Origin: Gottfriedia solisilvae
GTDB lineage: Bacteria; Bacillota; Bacilli; Bacillales; Bacillaceae_G
Length of the DNA stretch: 64,000 nucleotides
NCBI RefSeq assembly: GCF_002128405.1
Contig: NZ_NETJ01000001.1
Span: 682,001-746,000, forward strand
Direction of reading: 5' to 3'
Both the position numbers and the translations under genes were made by a program. Under the pieces are notes generated by a model, which saw only the letters and a list, made by a program, of their open reading frames with translations, made no database searches and was not told where the DNA came from. The stretch's first letter is position 1. Each line of letters opens with the position of its first letter. Positions 16,954-26,262 of the stretch are shown piece after piece.

Positions 16954-18120
16954 TTACATTTGAATATACAAGTCTTTTTCTATTTGATCATATTCCTTAA
17001 TAATTAAGTTAATCAACTCTTTACAGTCAGATAATTCTGAATATTTAACGAACAACTGTTCCACAGTATGATCCTTAAGGTAACTTTGTAATTCAATCGC
17101 TTCATGATCATCGTTATTTTTATATGACAATGCAACAGCAATTACTTTAGCTAAATATTTAGGTTGTATACCAAACTCCATTAACTCTCTTGCTGGTTTT
17201 ATAAAACGGTCATTTGCTCCTAATTTACGAATTGGTGAACGTGCTACACGAGTTACTTCATCTGAAATGTATTCGTTTTCGAATCTATTTAATATTTTTT
17301 CAATGTATAAATTGTGTTCTTCGGGATCGAAATGATATTTCTTTACTAATAATGCACCAGTTTCTTTCATGATTTGCCTAACTATTTGTCTAATATTTTC
17401 ATTAGCTATGGCGTCTTTAATTGTTTGTATACCATAATAATTTCCTAGATAGGCAGTTGCTGCGTGACCTGTATTAACAGTGAATAGCTTTCTTTCAATA
17501 TACGGTAGTAAATCATCTACATAAGTTACCCCATTAATCGCTGGAAGATCACCTTTCATTTTCGACTTTTCGATAACCCACTCATAAAACGGTTCCACTG
17601 CAACTAATAATGCATCTTCATGGCTTTGAATTGGAACGATTCTATCTACGGCTGCATCTGGAAAATAAACTGATTGGTCAGTTTTTACTTTCTGAGAAAA
17701 TGTCATATATGCGTACACTTCATCTCTTAAATAACTGCTGCCACCTATCATATTTTCACATGCAATAATATTTAAAGGTTTTTCTAGATTCGTCTCTCTC
17801 TCTATTAATCCATCAGCAATTAGCTTTGCTATTCTTGGAAGGATTGTGGGTCCTACCGCTGTAGTGACAATATCAGCTTTGGCGATTATTTTTGTCACTT
17901 CTTGAGGATCTTTAAGACTATTAATCCCTCTTACATTCGTAATCTTTATTTTTTCTTGCGTGCGATCCGCTAACATGACTGTGTAAGATTTCTTCTTATT
18001 TAGTTCGTTAATAATTTCCTCATTTACATCAACAAAACAAATCTCATAACCTGCATTGTGCAATAATTGACCGATAAAACCTCTACCAATATTTCCAGCA
18101 CCAAAGTGTACTGCTAACAT
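16954..18120 (-). CDS. mtlD: Mannitol-1-phosphate 5-dehydrogenase
   Basis: Oxidises mannitol 1-phosphate to fructose 6-phosphate with NAD+, the second step of mannitol use. The N-terminus MLAVHFGAGNIGRGFIGQLL is the Rossmann NAD-binding motif of this family, and AVDRIVPIQ, KLFTVNTGHAATAYLGNYYG and NRFENEYISDEVTRVARSPI are family signatures. The 388 residues match the usual length. The frame could begin earlier, but the ATG one base after the mtlF stop is preceded by GAGGTGGAG and gives the family's normal start. Last gene of the mtlA-R-F-D operon. Confidence 0.95.
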   Translation of the reverse strand: MLAVHFGAGNIGRGFIGQLLHNAGYEICFVDVNEEIINELNKKKSYTVMLADRTQEKIKITNVRGINSLKDPQEVTKIIAKADIVTTAVGPTILPRIAKLIADGLIERETNLEKPLNIIACENMIGGSSYLRDEVYAYMTFSQKVKTDQSVYFPDAAVDRIVPIQSHEDALLVAVEPFYEWVIEKSKMKGDLPAINGVTYVDDLLPYIERKLFTVNTGHAATAYLGNYYGIQTIKDAIANENIRQIVRQIMKETGALLVKKYHFDPEEHNLYIEKILNRFENEYISDEVTRVARSPIRKLGANDRFIKPARELMEFGIQPKYLAKVIAVALSYKNNDDHEAIELQSYLKDHTVEQLFVKYSELSDCKELINLIIKEYDQIEKDLYIQM

Positions 18121-18121
18121 C

Positions 18122-18559
18122 TTACTCCACCTCACTAAACATGTTGATTAGTTCTTCTTTTGATGAAGCAGCAATTAACTTATGGACATTTTCTTCCTCT
18201 GAACAAAGAATCGCGATTTGAGATAATAAATCAAGATGTTCATTGTTTTTACCAGCTATTCCAAAAACAACTTTTACAATATTTCCATTCCCAAATTCTA
18301 CTCCATTTGGAATTTGTAGGACGGATATTCCTGATGTAATAACTTCTTCCTTTGATTCCTCTGTACCGTGGGGAATCGCAATATAATTCCCCATATAAGT
18401 TGTTAAGGATTGTTCTCTTTCAATCATCTTTTCAATGTAGGTTTCTTCAACGTACCCGTTTTTTACTAAAACACTACCAGCTAATCGGATTGCCTCTTCA
18501 CTAGTTTTTGCTTCTACATTCAATAAAATATTATCTGTTGGTAATACGGTCTGGATCAT
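18122..18559 (-). CDS. mtlF: Mannitol PTS enzyme IIA component
   Basis: Accepts phosphate from HPr on a histidine and hands it to the IIB domain of MtlA. The active site is His64 in NYIAIPHGTEESK, the standard PTS IIA type 2 motif. The 145 residues equal a stand-alone IIA domain. A GAGGG site precedes the ATG; the TTG one codon upstream is less likely. It follows mtlR by 16 bases and its stop is one base from the mtlD start, so translation is probably coupled. Confidence 0.95.
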   Translation of the reverse strand: MIQTVLPTDNILLNVEAKTSEEAIRLAGSVLVKNGYVEETYIEKMIEREQSLTTYMGNYIAIPHGTEESKEEVITSGISVLQIPNGVEFGNGNIVKVVFGIAGKNNEHLDLLSQIAILCSEEENVHKLIAASSKEELINMFSEVE

Positions 18560-18575
18560 CAAAATCCCTCAATTC

Positions 18576-20672
18576 TTAAATTTTTTTCTGTAAGTTTTCA
18601 TATAATGCTTTGCTTAGAGTTTCATAAATATCACTATAGTTATTTGACGAAAATATTTTTATTGATTTTTCATCTTCAATAATTGCTGAACTGATTGTAC
18701 TTAGCACCTCTAATTGCCCCATTTGTAAATCTACTGGAGCGAGTAATAATAACAATGAATTGATTTTAACTGTTGACTGATCCATTGCTTTTACAACCAT
18801 TGATTCATTAAGTTGAAAGGACAAGAATACTGGTTTCATCACATATTCAGATCGACAATGATATAAAGCTATACCTGTTCCAGGTATTCCAAGTCCACCT
18901 TTCTTTTCTCTCTCCATTAGTTCATTAGATACCTCAAAATAATCACCGATTAATCCTCTCATATTAACTTGCTTGCAAACTTCTAATAATAAAATCGATG
19001 ACGTTGGAATAAACGGTAAAGAAATCGTTTCAAAGGTATTCAAAATGTGAAGCACAGTTTCTGTATATTGATGTACTAGTTCCATCTTTTGTTTTATTGT
19101 TTCTGTGGTTTCCTGTATTCTTGGTTTTTGATGCTTTTTATGTTGAATTTTCTTTAATAAAGCTGCTTCAGTCGTTAGAGAACTACGTTTTATTTCTTCA
19201 CGAATTTGTTCTACTTCTACCTTTGTTAATAAAGGATTTACTGTAATATAGTTTTTTGAAAAACCAGGCATATCAACAGTCGATAAAATAATATCGTATT
19301 GTTCCAATTGAATATTCTTTAAGTTTGCTAATGATGATACGTCAATGTCTGTTATTTCTTTAATCTCTTTTTTTATTCGACTTGCTAACATTTTAGATGA
19401 ACCGATTCCACTAGAGCATAATACTAGCGCTCTAACCTCTTTACTATTTTCATAGACTACATGCGATGATCCAAAGTGCAATACTAGATAAGCAATTTCT
19501 TCTGTTGGGAAAGAAACCGCTGGAAATGCTATTATTAACCCTTCTTGAATGAGGTTAAATAGGACAGGATAATCCTTTTGAATTTGAGTTGCTAAAGGAT
19601 TGTTAGCTTCTAATTTTTTTTGAATACGATAAATAGCTGGTTCAATATGCGTTATTAGCCCTTCAAATAAAGCAGAGTCTTTCTCGAAGTCTATATCAAG
19701 CTGTTTCGATACATACTGTATTAACTTTTTTGAACCCGCTACAATCTCTGTATCACTTTCCTCTAACCAATCATTTTTCTCATGGCGTAGCCTTGCACCT
19801 AACAAATGCATCGTAATATAGCCTTTTTCTGCAACTGGAATATGAATTTTAAACACTTCTTCTAATTCAGTAGCAATCTGACCGGCAATAAGAAATTCTT
19901 TAGACATTTTCAACTCTTCTAGTACTTCTTTGTCTATTTCAATGACTTCGCCTTGAATAATTCTTTCAATGGCTAATGATAAATGGATTGTAAAAGTCAT
20001 AAATGCATTGTCAGCTAAAGAGTATGGCAATCGTTGTTCAATATCACGAATCATTTTTCCAATCATAGTGAGTTTTTCAAGTTTAATAATTTCTAATAGT
20101 TCATTTGATAGTCTATTACTCGACTCAAACTCATCTTCTACTACAGCTAGAAACTCATATTCATTTAATTGCTGTGCGATAAGATGGCCAAATGCCTTTC
20201 TTTTTCTTCTTTCAGATCCTTGTAAGGCAATACCGTAACCTTTTTTTCTAATAAGATTTAACTCGAACTCCTTTAACCATTCTTCCACTCTATTCAGATC
20301 ATTACTAACTGTAGCAACAGTGACATGTAAATCATTTGCCAATGAACTTAATTTAATAGATTCTGGTTCTTTCAATAAGGAACAGAGAATTAATTCCTGT
20401 CTTTCTTTTTGCGTAAATTCTTGTCCGCTTTTCAAGATTGTAATTTGAAGCTCATTTTTCTGCTCTTGAGTTCCCTCTATCGTCATTCCAATTCCCGATA
20501 TTTTCTTAAAATGAAGATGATGAGCTTCAACAATCTTTTCAATTCCTTTTAATTCTCGATGTACGGTACGACTACTTACATGTATCTGCTCTGCAATCTC
20601 ATGAACGTTGATTCCATTCGGATTCTCTAATATCAAATGAATGATTTCTCTTTCTCTAGCTGATATATACAT
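18576..20672 (-). CDS. mtlR: PRD-containing transcriptional activator of the mannitol operon
   Basis: 698 residues with the full MtlR layout: N-terminal winged helix pair (INVHEIAEQIHVSSRTVHRE; LSSLANDLHVTVATVSNDLN), two PTS regulation domains (about 190-400), a GatB-like IIB domain with Cys in ALVLCSSGIGSSKM (about 415-425), and a C-terminal IIA-like domain with His in GTGIALYHCRSE (about 600). In Bacillus, HPr phosphorylation of PRD2 activates it and phosphorylation of the IIB/IIA parts by the mannitol PTS inactivates it. AGAGGT lies 8 bases before the ATG. The gene is inside the operon it controls, behind mtlA. Confidence 0.93.
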   Translation of the reverse strand: MYISAREREIIHLILENPNGINVHEIAEQIHVSSRTVHRELKGIEKIVEAHHLHFKKISGIGMTIEGTQEQKNELQITILKSGQEFTQKERQELILCSLLKEPESIKLSSLANDLHVTVATVSNDLNRVEEWLKEFELNLIRKKGYGIALQGSERRKRKAFGHLIAQQLNEYEFLAVVEDEFESSNRLSNELLEIIKLEKLTMIGKMIRDIEQRLPYSLADNAFMTFTIHLSLAIERIIQGEVIEIDKEVLEELKMSKEFLIAGQIATELEEVFKIHIPVAEKGYITMHLLGARLRHEKNDWLEESDTEIVAGSKKLIQYVSKQLDIDFEKDSALFEGLITHIEPAIYRIQKKLEANNPLATQIQKDYPVLFNLIQEGLIIAFPAVSFPTEEIAYLVLHFGSSHVVYENSKEVRALVLCSSGIGSSKMLASRIKKEIKEITDIDVSSLANLKNIQLEQYDIILSTVDMPGFSKNYITVNPLLTKVEVEQIREEIKRSSLTTEAALLKKIQHKKHQKPRIQETTETIKQKMELVHQYTETVLHILNTFETISLPFIPTSSILLLEVCKQVNMRGLIGDYFEVSNELMEREKKGGLGIPGTGIALYHCRSEYVMKPVFLSFQLNESMVVKAMDQSTVKINSLLLLLAPVDLQMGQLEVLSTISSAIIEDEKSIKIFSSNNYSDIYETLSKALYENLQKKI

Positions 20673-20703
20673 ACATACATACCTCTATTAATCTTTTTTT
20701 TAT

Positions 20704-22134
20704 TTATTTTATCAAAGAATTCACCAACTCATCATACTTTGGACTGTTCAAGAAGTTTTCTACTGATATATGAACTGCATTTGGAACCTTAGTTTTTGCT
20801 CGATCTGTTAAATCTTTATGCGTTATAACAATATCTACATCATTTGGTAGATTATTGATTGCTACATTCGTAACTTCTACATCTAATCCAACTGTTTTTA
20901 CTTTTTTGCGTAAAATGGATGCCCCCATTGCACTAGAGCCCATTCCAGCATCACAGGCAAAAATAATTTTCTTTACTTCTTTATCAACAACAAGAGAGCT
21001 TGCTACTTCTTTTTCAATTTGTACAAGATTAGATACTTTGCTTCCTTTCCCCTTTAAGTCCCTTGTCTTTTGAGCCGCAACTTCTAAATCTTCATCTGAT
21101 ACAGCTGACTTAGATGATTTTAAAATGACTGCAGAAATGATAAATGAAACGGCCGCTGCTGCAATCACACCTGCAAGGATTGGCAAGTATCCACCTTTTG
21201 GAGCCATTGCTAGTATTGCAATCATACTACCAGGAGAGGCTGCTGCTACTAGACCTGCACCTAAAATGTTAAATGTAAATGTACCTGCCACACCACCTGC
21301 AATTACTGATAAAAGTAAGATTGGCTTCATTAGAATGTATGGGAAATAAATCTCATGAATTCCGCCTAAAAAATGAATAATAACTGCACCAGGTGCTGTT
21401 TGTTTTGCAGTACCTTTGCCAAATATCGTATATGCTAATAAAACACCTAACCCTGGTCCTGGATTTGCTTCTAGTAAGAATAAGAGAGATTTTCCAACAG
21501 ATTTTGCTTGTTCGAGACCAATTGGGCTTAAAATTCCATGATTAATTGCATTATTTAAAAATAAAATTTTTGCTGGTTCAATAAATATATTCGCTAATGG
21601 AATGACATTTGCTTTTACCATGAAATCTACACCATTAGCTAATAATTCTGTAAGAGATGACACAACAGGATTTACACCTATTAAACCAATGATTGCTAAA
21701 ATTGCTCCTAAAATACCTGCTGAGAAGTTATTCACTAACATCTCAAATCCTGACTTAACTTTTCCTTGGATCACTTGGTCAAACTTTTTGATACACAATC
21801 CACCAAGAGGTCCCATAACCATTGCCCCTAAGAACATAGGCATTTCTGCACCGACAATTACACCCATTGTTGCGATAGCCCCAACAACTCCACCTCGAAT
21901 ATCGTGGACCATTCTTCCACCAGTAAAACCAATCAATAATGGTAATAAATAAGTAATCATTGGACCAACTAATTCTGCTAATTTTTCATTCGGTATCCAG
22001 CCTGTTGGAATAAACATTGCTGTAATTAATCCCCATGCTATGAATGCCCCTATATTTGGCATTACCATACCACTTAAAAAACTACCGAATCTTTGAATTT
22101 TTACTTTTATGTTATTTCCTTTTTCTAAACTCAA
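20704..22134 (-). CDS. mtlA: Mannitol-specific PTS enzyme IICB
   Basis: Membrane permease that imports and phosphorylates mannitol. The IIC part has the family motifs QRFGSFLSGMVMPNIGAFIA, INHGILSPIG and FLGGIHEIYFPYI; the IIB domain has the phospho-Cys in IIFACDAGMGSSAMG (about residue 390). The IIA function is a separate protein, MtlF. The longest frame starts at ATG 22152 without a binding site; a GGGGGG run followed by six A places TTG at 22134 as the probable start (MSLEKGNNIKVKIQRFG...). The same initiation sequence is found at the L,D-transpeptidase gene. First gene of the operon, downstream of an MtlR-type operator and a cre-like site. Confidence 0.93.
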   Translation of the reverse strand: MSLEKGNNIKVKIQRFGSFLSGMVMPNIGAFIAWGLITAMFIPTGWIPNEKLAELVGPMITYLLPLLIGFTGGRMVHDIRGGVVGAIATMGVIVGAEMPMFLGAMVMGPLGGLCIKKFDQVIQGKVKSGFEMLVNNFSAGILGAILAIIGLIGVNPVVSSLTELLANGVDFMVKANVIPLANIFIEPAKILFLNNAINHGILSPIGLEQAKSVGKSLLFLLEANPGPGLGVLLAYTIFGKGTAKQTAPGAVIIHFLGGIHEIYFPYILMKPILLLSVIAGGVAGTFTFNILGAGLVAAASPGSMIAILAMAPKGGYLPILAGVIAAAAVSFIISAVILKSSKSAVSDEDLEVAAQKTRDLKGKGSKVSNLVQIEKEVASSLVVDKEVKKIIFACDAGMGSSAMGASILRKKVKTVGLDVEVTNVAINNLPNDVDIVITHKDLTDRAKTKVPNAVHISVENFLNSPKYDELVNSLIK

Positions 22135-22167
22135 TTTTTTCCCCCCATTCATCTTTATAGTTAAATA

Positions 22168-22181
22168 TTAAAACGCTTACA
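22168..22181 (-). promoter_or_regulatory. cre-like catabolite repression site upstream of mtlA
   Basis: The minus strand reads TGTAAGCGTTTTAA, 13 of 14 matches to the Bacillus consensus TGWAANCGNTNWCA. It lies about 35 bases before the mtlA start, where CcpA could block transcription when glucose is present. Confidence 0.6.
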
Positions 22182-22210
22182 GTAACAAAACAATGAAATG
22201 AATATTGGTA

Positions 22211-22234
22211 TTTGTCACGAACTATTGTGACAAA
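22211..22234 (-). promoter_or_regulatory. Probable MtlR operator
   Basis: A perfect inverted repeat, TTTGTCAC - 8 bases - GTGACAAA, lies 77-100 bases upstream of mtlA. The half sites agree with the known MtlR target TTGNCACA-N4-TGTGNCAA, although the spacing here is 2 bases wider. Position fits activator binding upstream of the -35 region. Confidence 0.75.
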
Positions 22235-22282
22235 ATTAAAAAGTGTGTGATAATTTTATATATTTCATCCATATTCAACAAG

Positions 22283-22323
22283 AAAAAAGAAACAGGCATT
22301 GTCACATAACAACACCTGTTTCC
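22283..22323 (-). terminator. Intrinsic terminator of the MMPL exporter gene
   Basis: On the minus strand GAAACAGG pairs with CCTGTTTC around an 18-base loop, followed by TTTTTT. It lies 24 bases after the stop of the exporter gene. Confidence 0.8.
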
Positions 22324-22346
22324 TCATTATTTTTAAATGATCTTGA

Positions 22347-25300
22347 TTACAAATTTTGAACGTCTTTCATTTGTAAAGCTTCATCATTCTTTTTAATCAA
22401 TCGTAGTTTAGACAAAAAGTCTGGTATCGCAATCAGTGCCGGTACGAATATTGGCAAGAATACCAAGCACAGCGCTGCAATCCCGACGATTACGGCTGTT
22501 CCTAATTCAATTAATAGTGACAAACCTGAAGGTATAAGCGTAGCAAACGTACCTGCAAGAATAATTCCTGCAGAGATTACTACTCCGCCGATATGTTTGG
22601 AAGCTTCCACAATAGCATCCTTAGGAGAAAGATCAGGATATTCTTGGTATCTCATCATAAGGAAGATACTATAATCTACTCCCATAGCGACAATAATGAT
22701 GAATGCGAAAAATGGAGCAAATGAAGAAATGCCATCTAATTTAAGCACATCATATACAACAAAGTTCATTGCATTCATCCCTATATAATAAGACCCGATT
22801 AATGATCCAACAATATAAAGTGGAATCCAAATATTTCTGATGACTAAAACAAGTACTAGAAATACACTTATTAATATAATGACTTTCGTACGGTCTAAAT
22901 CACTTTTCAGAACCTTATTCATATCATTTGTATTCGAACTTGGACCTCCAGTTCCAAATTTTGCATCAGATAGAACTGTTCCTTTTAGACCAGATGATAA
23001 TGTATTGTTTATCTTCTCTATCGTTTTTAGTGCATTTGCAGAATAAGGATCGTCATTTAAAACAACTGTAATTTTTGCGATCTTTCTGTCTTGAGACATG
23101 TAATTGTCCATTGATTTCTTAAAATCACTATTCGTTAATGCGTCTTTCGGTATAAAAAACGTTTTATAGTCTGTTAATTGCGTCAAGTAGTTGTTCGTCT
23201 TACCAAGTCCCTCTGCAATATCATCAAGTCCGTTACCGCTTTTATCGATTCCACCTTTAAGCTGACCCATTCCACCAGAAAGCTTTGATAAACCGTCATT
23301 AAGCTGTTGCTGACCATTTTTTATTTTTCCGACGCCGGAATTCAATTGTGCCATACTAGAGATGATCGTTTTCTGTCCAGCACTACCTTGCTTTAACCCA
23401 ACTGAAAGTGATGCTGCACCTTTTTGCAACTCATCCAACCCACTTACCATCTGTTTTTGAGCTGAGGCTAGTTGTTTTAATCCAACATTTGCTTTCTTAA
23501 AATTAGCATTTAATGTGTCGTAGTTTTTTCCTAACTCCACAATTCCGCCATTAATCTGAGCTAACCCAGTGGCAAGCGAGGTACCAGATTCTTTAAGTGT
23601 TAAATATTGATCATCAGAAGCTAATTGATCTGGATACTTTTCACCAAGTACATCGATTAATTGATTCATTCCTCCAAGGCTCTGTTGTAACATTGGTAGC
23701 TGTTGCTCGATACCTTGATATCCATCTCTTAATTTTGTATAACCACTTTGAAGACTCGACAGCCCATTTGCAACCTCATTCGTTTTACTGCTAATTGTAT
23801 CAATGCCTACTTTTACTTTGCCAATGCCATCACTAATCCCAGCAGCACCATCTGCCCCCTGTACGATTCCATTATCAATTTTTGTTAGTCCTTCGCTAAT
23901 ACTACCAAGTCCTGTTTGAATTCCTCCAGTCCCCTTTACAAGATCATTCACACTTGAGAAGTCAGGTGTTGTTAAACTAGAGCTCATCTGGTTTAGCCCA
24001 TTACTAATTTTGTTCACACCATCTTTTGTAGCATCCATTCCATTTGTAACAGCTTCTGTTTGACTGCTAATATAAAAATCTTCAATTTGCTCAGCAGTTG
24101 GTTGCGTTACACTGGATACTTTTTTAACACCTTTTATGTCTTTAACTTCTTCTGTAAGATTGTCAATTACCGCTAAATACTCATTTGAATCCATTGGATT
24201 TTTACTTTCAATTGCAATTGTGGTTGGCATTGCCTGACCTTTATCAAAATGCTCCGCTACAATATTAAATCCTTTTGAAGCTGGCGTCGAATCACCTAAT
24301 TCCTTCAAAGTATCAAATGTTAGTTTTTGAGAATTAAACAGTATTGAAGGTACCGTAATAGCAAGAATCACTAGTGTTGCAAGCACAGGATATTTGACAG
24401 AAACCGTCGTTAGTTTAGCCCACAGTTTATTCTCTCCATGACCCGAAGCACCTTTTGATGGCCAAAATAGTTTATTACCAAGTACTTTCATCAATATTGG
24501 CGTAAACGTTAATATTTCTAAAAGGAAAATAGCCGTTCCAATTGCAACAACTGTACCTGATTGATAGATTGAAAACTTTGCAAAGCTTAAACTTACAAAG
24601 GCAATAAAAACTGTAAGAATACTATAAAAAATTGTTTTACCTGCTGTTTTAAACGTATTAACGATGGAATCATCAACTGAATAGCCTTTACTTAATTCCT
24701 CTTTAAATCGATTAAATAGTAATATATTATAATCCGTTCCAACACCAAATAATATTAAAATAAGGAGTAGTTGTGTAAGACTTGTTATTGGAAAATGAAG
24801 CTTCTCAATCAGCTGCGCAGCAATTCCCATCGAACACAGATAAGATATACCAACTGCAAGTAAAGATACTAATGGAGTCACAATTGAACGGAACATAATG
24901 ATTAATACAACAAGAATAAAGATAATCGTTAATGCTCCACTCTTATCTACTCCTGCGATCGATACTTTTGTATAATCATCATTAATAAAATCTTCCCCTG
25001 TTAGATAATAAGTGACTTTTACTTTTTCTAGCTTATTATTAAATTCTTTTTTTATTTCATCTATGTCTCTTCCATTTATATTAAGCTTGAAAGATACTAA
25101 TAAAGTAGTTCCATCTTTTGAGATTAGAGAGCTTTTCGCATCAGGTATATTAAATGGATCAATAATCTCATCGACCCCAAGCTCTTCCTTATTGTTTTGA
25201 ATCGCTTTAATTCCTGATTCAATCTGATTCATGTCTTCTGTTGATAATTTATTTTTGTCGTAGAAGACAATTAACTCATTATTCCCCTTAACCGTACTCA

Positions 25301-25469
25301 TTTTATTTAAAATTGAGTTCGCAATTTTGGAAGGGTTGTCATTACTTAACTCCCCTTGCCCTCTTTGTCTAAGAATTTCATTTATATCTGGTTGAAAAAC
25401 TGTTAATAAAACTGTTGAAACAATCCAAATTGAAAATATAATCCAACGGAATTTTAAAATCTTTCTCAT
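22347..25469 (-). CDS. MMPL/RND family transporter with long repeat domain, 1040 aa
   Basis: Two MMPL modules: a first transmembrane helix (FRWIIFSIWIVSTVLLTVF), an extracytoplasmic domain, five helices starting near residue 175 with LLLILILFGVGTDYNILLFNRF, then a second extracytoplasmic domain and a mirrored helix block with FAFIIIVAMGVDYSIFLMMR. The GxGTDY/GVDYSIF motif is the proton-relay signature. Between residues ~475 and ~780 lies a repetitive Gly/Ser/Leu region (SxGLxxIxxGL pattern), as in YdgH/YhgE-like proteins. It should export a drug or lipid. A TetR gene lies upstream and two identical operators precede the start. GGAGG supports the ATG. Confidence 0.9.
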   Translation of the reverse strand: MRKILKFRWIIFSIWIVSTVLLTVFQPDINEILRQRGQGELSNDNPSKIANSILNKMSTVKGNNELIVFYDKNKLSTEDMNQIESGIKAIQNNKEELGVDEIIDPFNIPDAKSSLISKDGTTLLVSFKLNINGRDIDEIKKEFNNKLEKVKVTYYLTGEDFINDDYTKVSIAGVDKSGALTIIFILVVLIIMFRSIVTPLVSLLAVGISYLCSMGIAAQLIEKLHFPITSLTQLLLILILFGVGTDYNILLFNRFKEELSKGYSVDDSIVNTFKTAGKTIFYSILTVFIAFVSLSFAKFSIYQSGTVVAIGTAIFLLEILTFTPILMKVLGNKLFWPSKGASGHGENKLWAKLTTVSVKYPVLATLVILAITVPSILFNSQKLTFDTLKELGDSTPASKGFNIVAEHFDKGQAMPTTIAIESKNPMDSNEYLAVIDNLTEEVKDIKGVKKVSSVTQPTAEQIEDFYISSQTEAVTNGMDATKDGVNKISNGLNQMSSSLTTPDFSSVNDLVKGTGGIQTGLGSISEGLTKIDNGIVQGADGAAGISDGIGKVKVGIDTISSKTNEVANGLSSLQSGYTKLRDGYQGIEQQLPMLQQSLGGMNQLIDVLGEKYPDQLASDDQYLTLKESGTSLATGLAQINGGIVELGKNYDTLNANFKKANVGLKQLASAQKQMVSGLDELQKGAASLSVGLKQGSAGQKTIISSMAQLNSGVGKIKNGQQQLNDGLSKLSGGMGQLKGGIDKSGNGLDDIAEGLGKTNNYLTQLTDYKTFFIPKDALTNSDFKKSMDNYMSQDRKIAKITVVLNDDPYSANALKTIEKINNTLSSGLKGTVLSDAKFGTGGPSSNTNDMNKVLKSDLDRTKVIILISVFLVLVLVIRNIWIPLYIVGSLIGSYYIGMNAMNFVVYDVLKLDGISSFAPFFAFIIIVAMGVDYSIFLMMRYQEYPDLSPKDAIVEASKHIGGVVISAGIILAGTFATLIPSGLSLLIELGTAVIVGIAALCLVFLPIFVPALIAIPDFLSKLRLIKKNDEALQMKDVQNL

Positions 25470-25526
25470 TTGAAGCCTCCTGTTTTAATAAATTAGTAAA
25501 TTTCTATTTTGCTTTCTGTTTAAAAA

Positions 25527-25540
25527 TGAACATTTGTTCA
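25527..25540. promoter_or_regulatory. TetR-type operator, copy 1
   Basis: Perfect palindrome TGAACATTTGTTCA 57 bases upstream of the exporter start. An identical copy lies at 25623. The TGAAC...GTTCA pattern is typical for TetR repressors of efflux genes, so the TetR encoded next door is the probable ligand-responsive binder. Confidence 0.75.
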
Positions 25541-25622
25541 CCAATAGGTAAAATGAGTTATAAATTTTAGGTATATGAATTCGTACTTTAGTAATGGTTA
25601 AACAAACAAATCAACACAATAA

Positions 25623-25636
25623 TGAACATTTGTTCA
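25623..25636. promoter_or_regulatory. TetR-type operator, copy 2
   Basis: Second identical TGAACATTTGTTCA palindrome, 96 bases from the first and 23 bases after the tetR stop codon. The two share flanking bases as well (AATGAACATTTGTTCAC then a near match). The spacing would allow cooperative repression of an exporter promoter between tetR and the transporter gene. Confidence 0.75.
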
Positions 25637-25659
25637 CTAATAGACAAAGAATAGTCACA

Positions 25660-26262
25660 TCAAAAGATGTGAGATATTTCTTCAAATCGCTTTTCAATAT
25701 CCGTAAAAATGATATGTATTAATTGGTCAACTAAGATACTAATTCTAACTCCGTCTTCCTGAGTCCTTAATAATGTATATACTCCTTCAAGTAATGTCGT
25801 CGAAAGAACATAGCAAATAAAGGGATCCTTAACCTCAATATCTCTTTCTTTAAGCTGCTGCATTAACTCCTTTTGAAGAATGATATGTATGACTGAGATC
25901 ATCTCTTCTTTAAAGTTTTCAAACTTTGAGCCTTTACTCTTATCAAAGAGAATTAAAAGTTCTTTATTTTTCACTTTAAATATATCTAAAATGACATCTT
26001 TAATATCTATTACTGTACAGATTGGATTAATACTACTATCAATGGAATCTTTAAGCGTCAGTAGCACATCATTATAAACTGGTTCTACTAAAGAATTAAA
26101 AAGGTCTTCTTTATTCTTAAAATATTTGTATATAGTACCTAAAGCAATGCCTGCATTGCTTGCGATACTTCTAATGGAAGCTCCGAGATATCCTTGTTCC
26201 TTAAACTCCTCCAAAGCTGCAGCAATAATTCGATTCTTAATATCTTCTTTTAAGATTTGCAT
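25660..26262 (-). CDS. TetR/AcrR family transcriptional regulator, 200 aa
   Basis: The N-terminal helix-turn-helix is visible as ALEEFKEQGYLGASIRSIAS followed by NAGIALGTIYKYFKNKEDLF (residues 15-55), the classical TetR DNA-binding domain; the rest is the helical ligand-binding domain. The start is set at the ATG 7 bases after GGAGG (MQILKEDIKNR...), 11 codons inside the longest frame. It lies upstream of the MMPL exporter in the same direction. Two palindromic operators lie between the genes, so it probably represses the exporter and perhaps responds to an exported compound. Confidence 0.9.
   Translation of the reverse strand: MQILKEDIKNRIIAAALEEFKEQGYLGASIRSIASNAGIALGTIYKYFKNKEDLFNSLVEPVYNDVLLTLKDSIDSSINPICTVIDIKDVILDIFKVKNKELLILFDKSKGSKFENFKEEMISVIHIILQKELMQQLKERDIEVKDPFICYVLSTTLLEGVYTLLRTQEDGVRISILVDQLIHIIFTDIEKRFEEISHIF

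Noticed and set aside
20655-20685. TATG tandem repeat at the mtlR start as a possible phase-variation tract
   Set aside because: Only three short units are present and one ATG is in the correct frame with good spacing; too short to suggest slippage control.
21125-21952. Long plus-strand frames opposite mtlA
   Set aside because: They are antisense to a well-supported PTS gene and show the Pro/Ala/Ile-rich bias expected from shadow frames of a hydrophobic protein.
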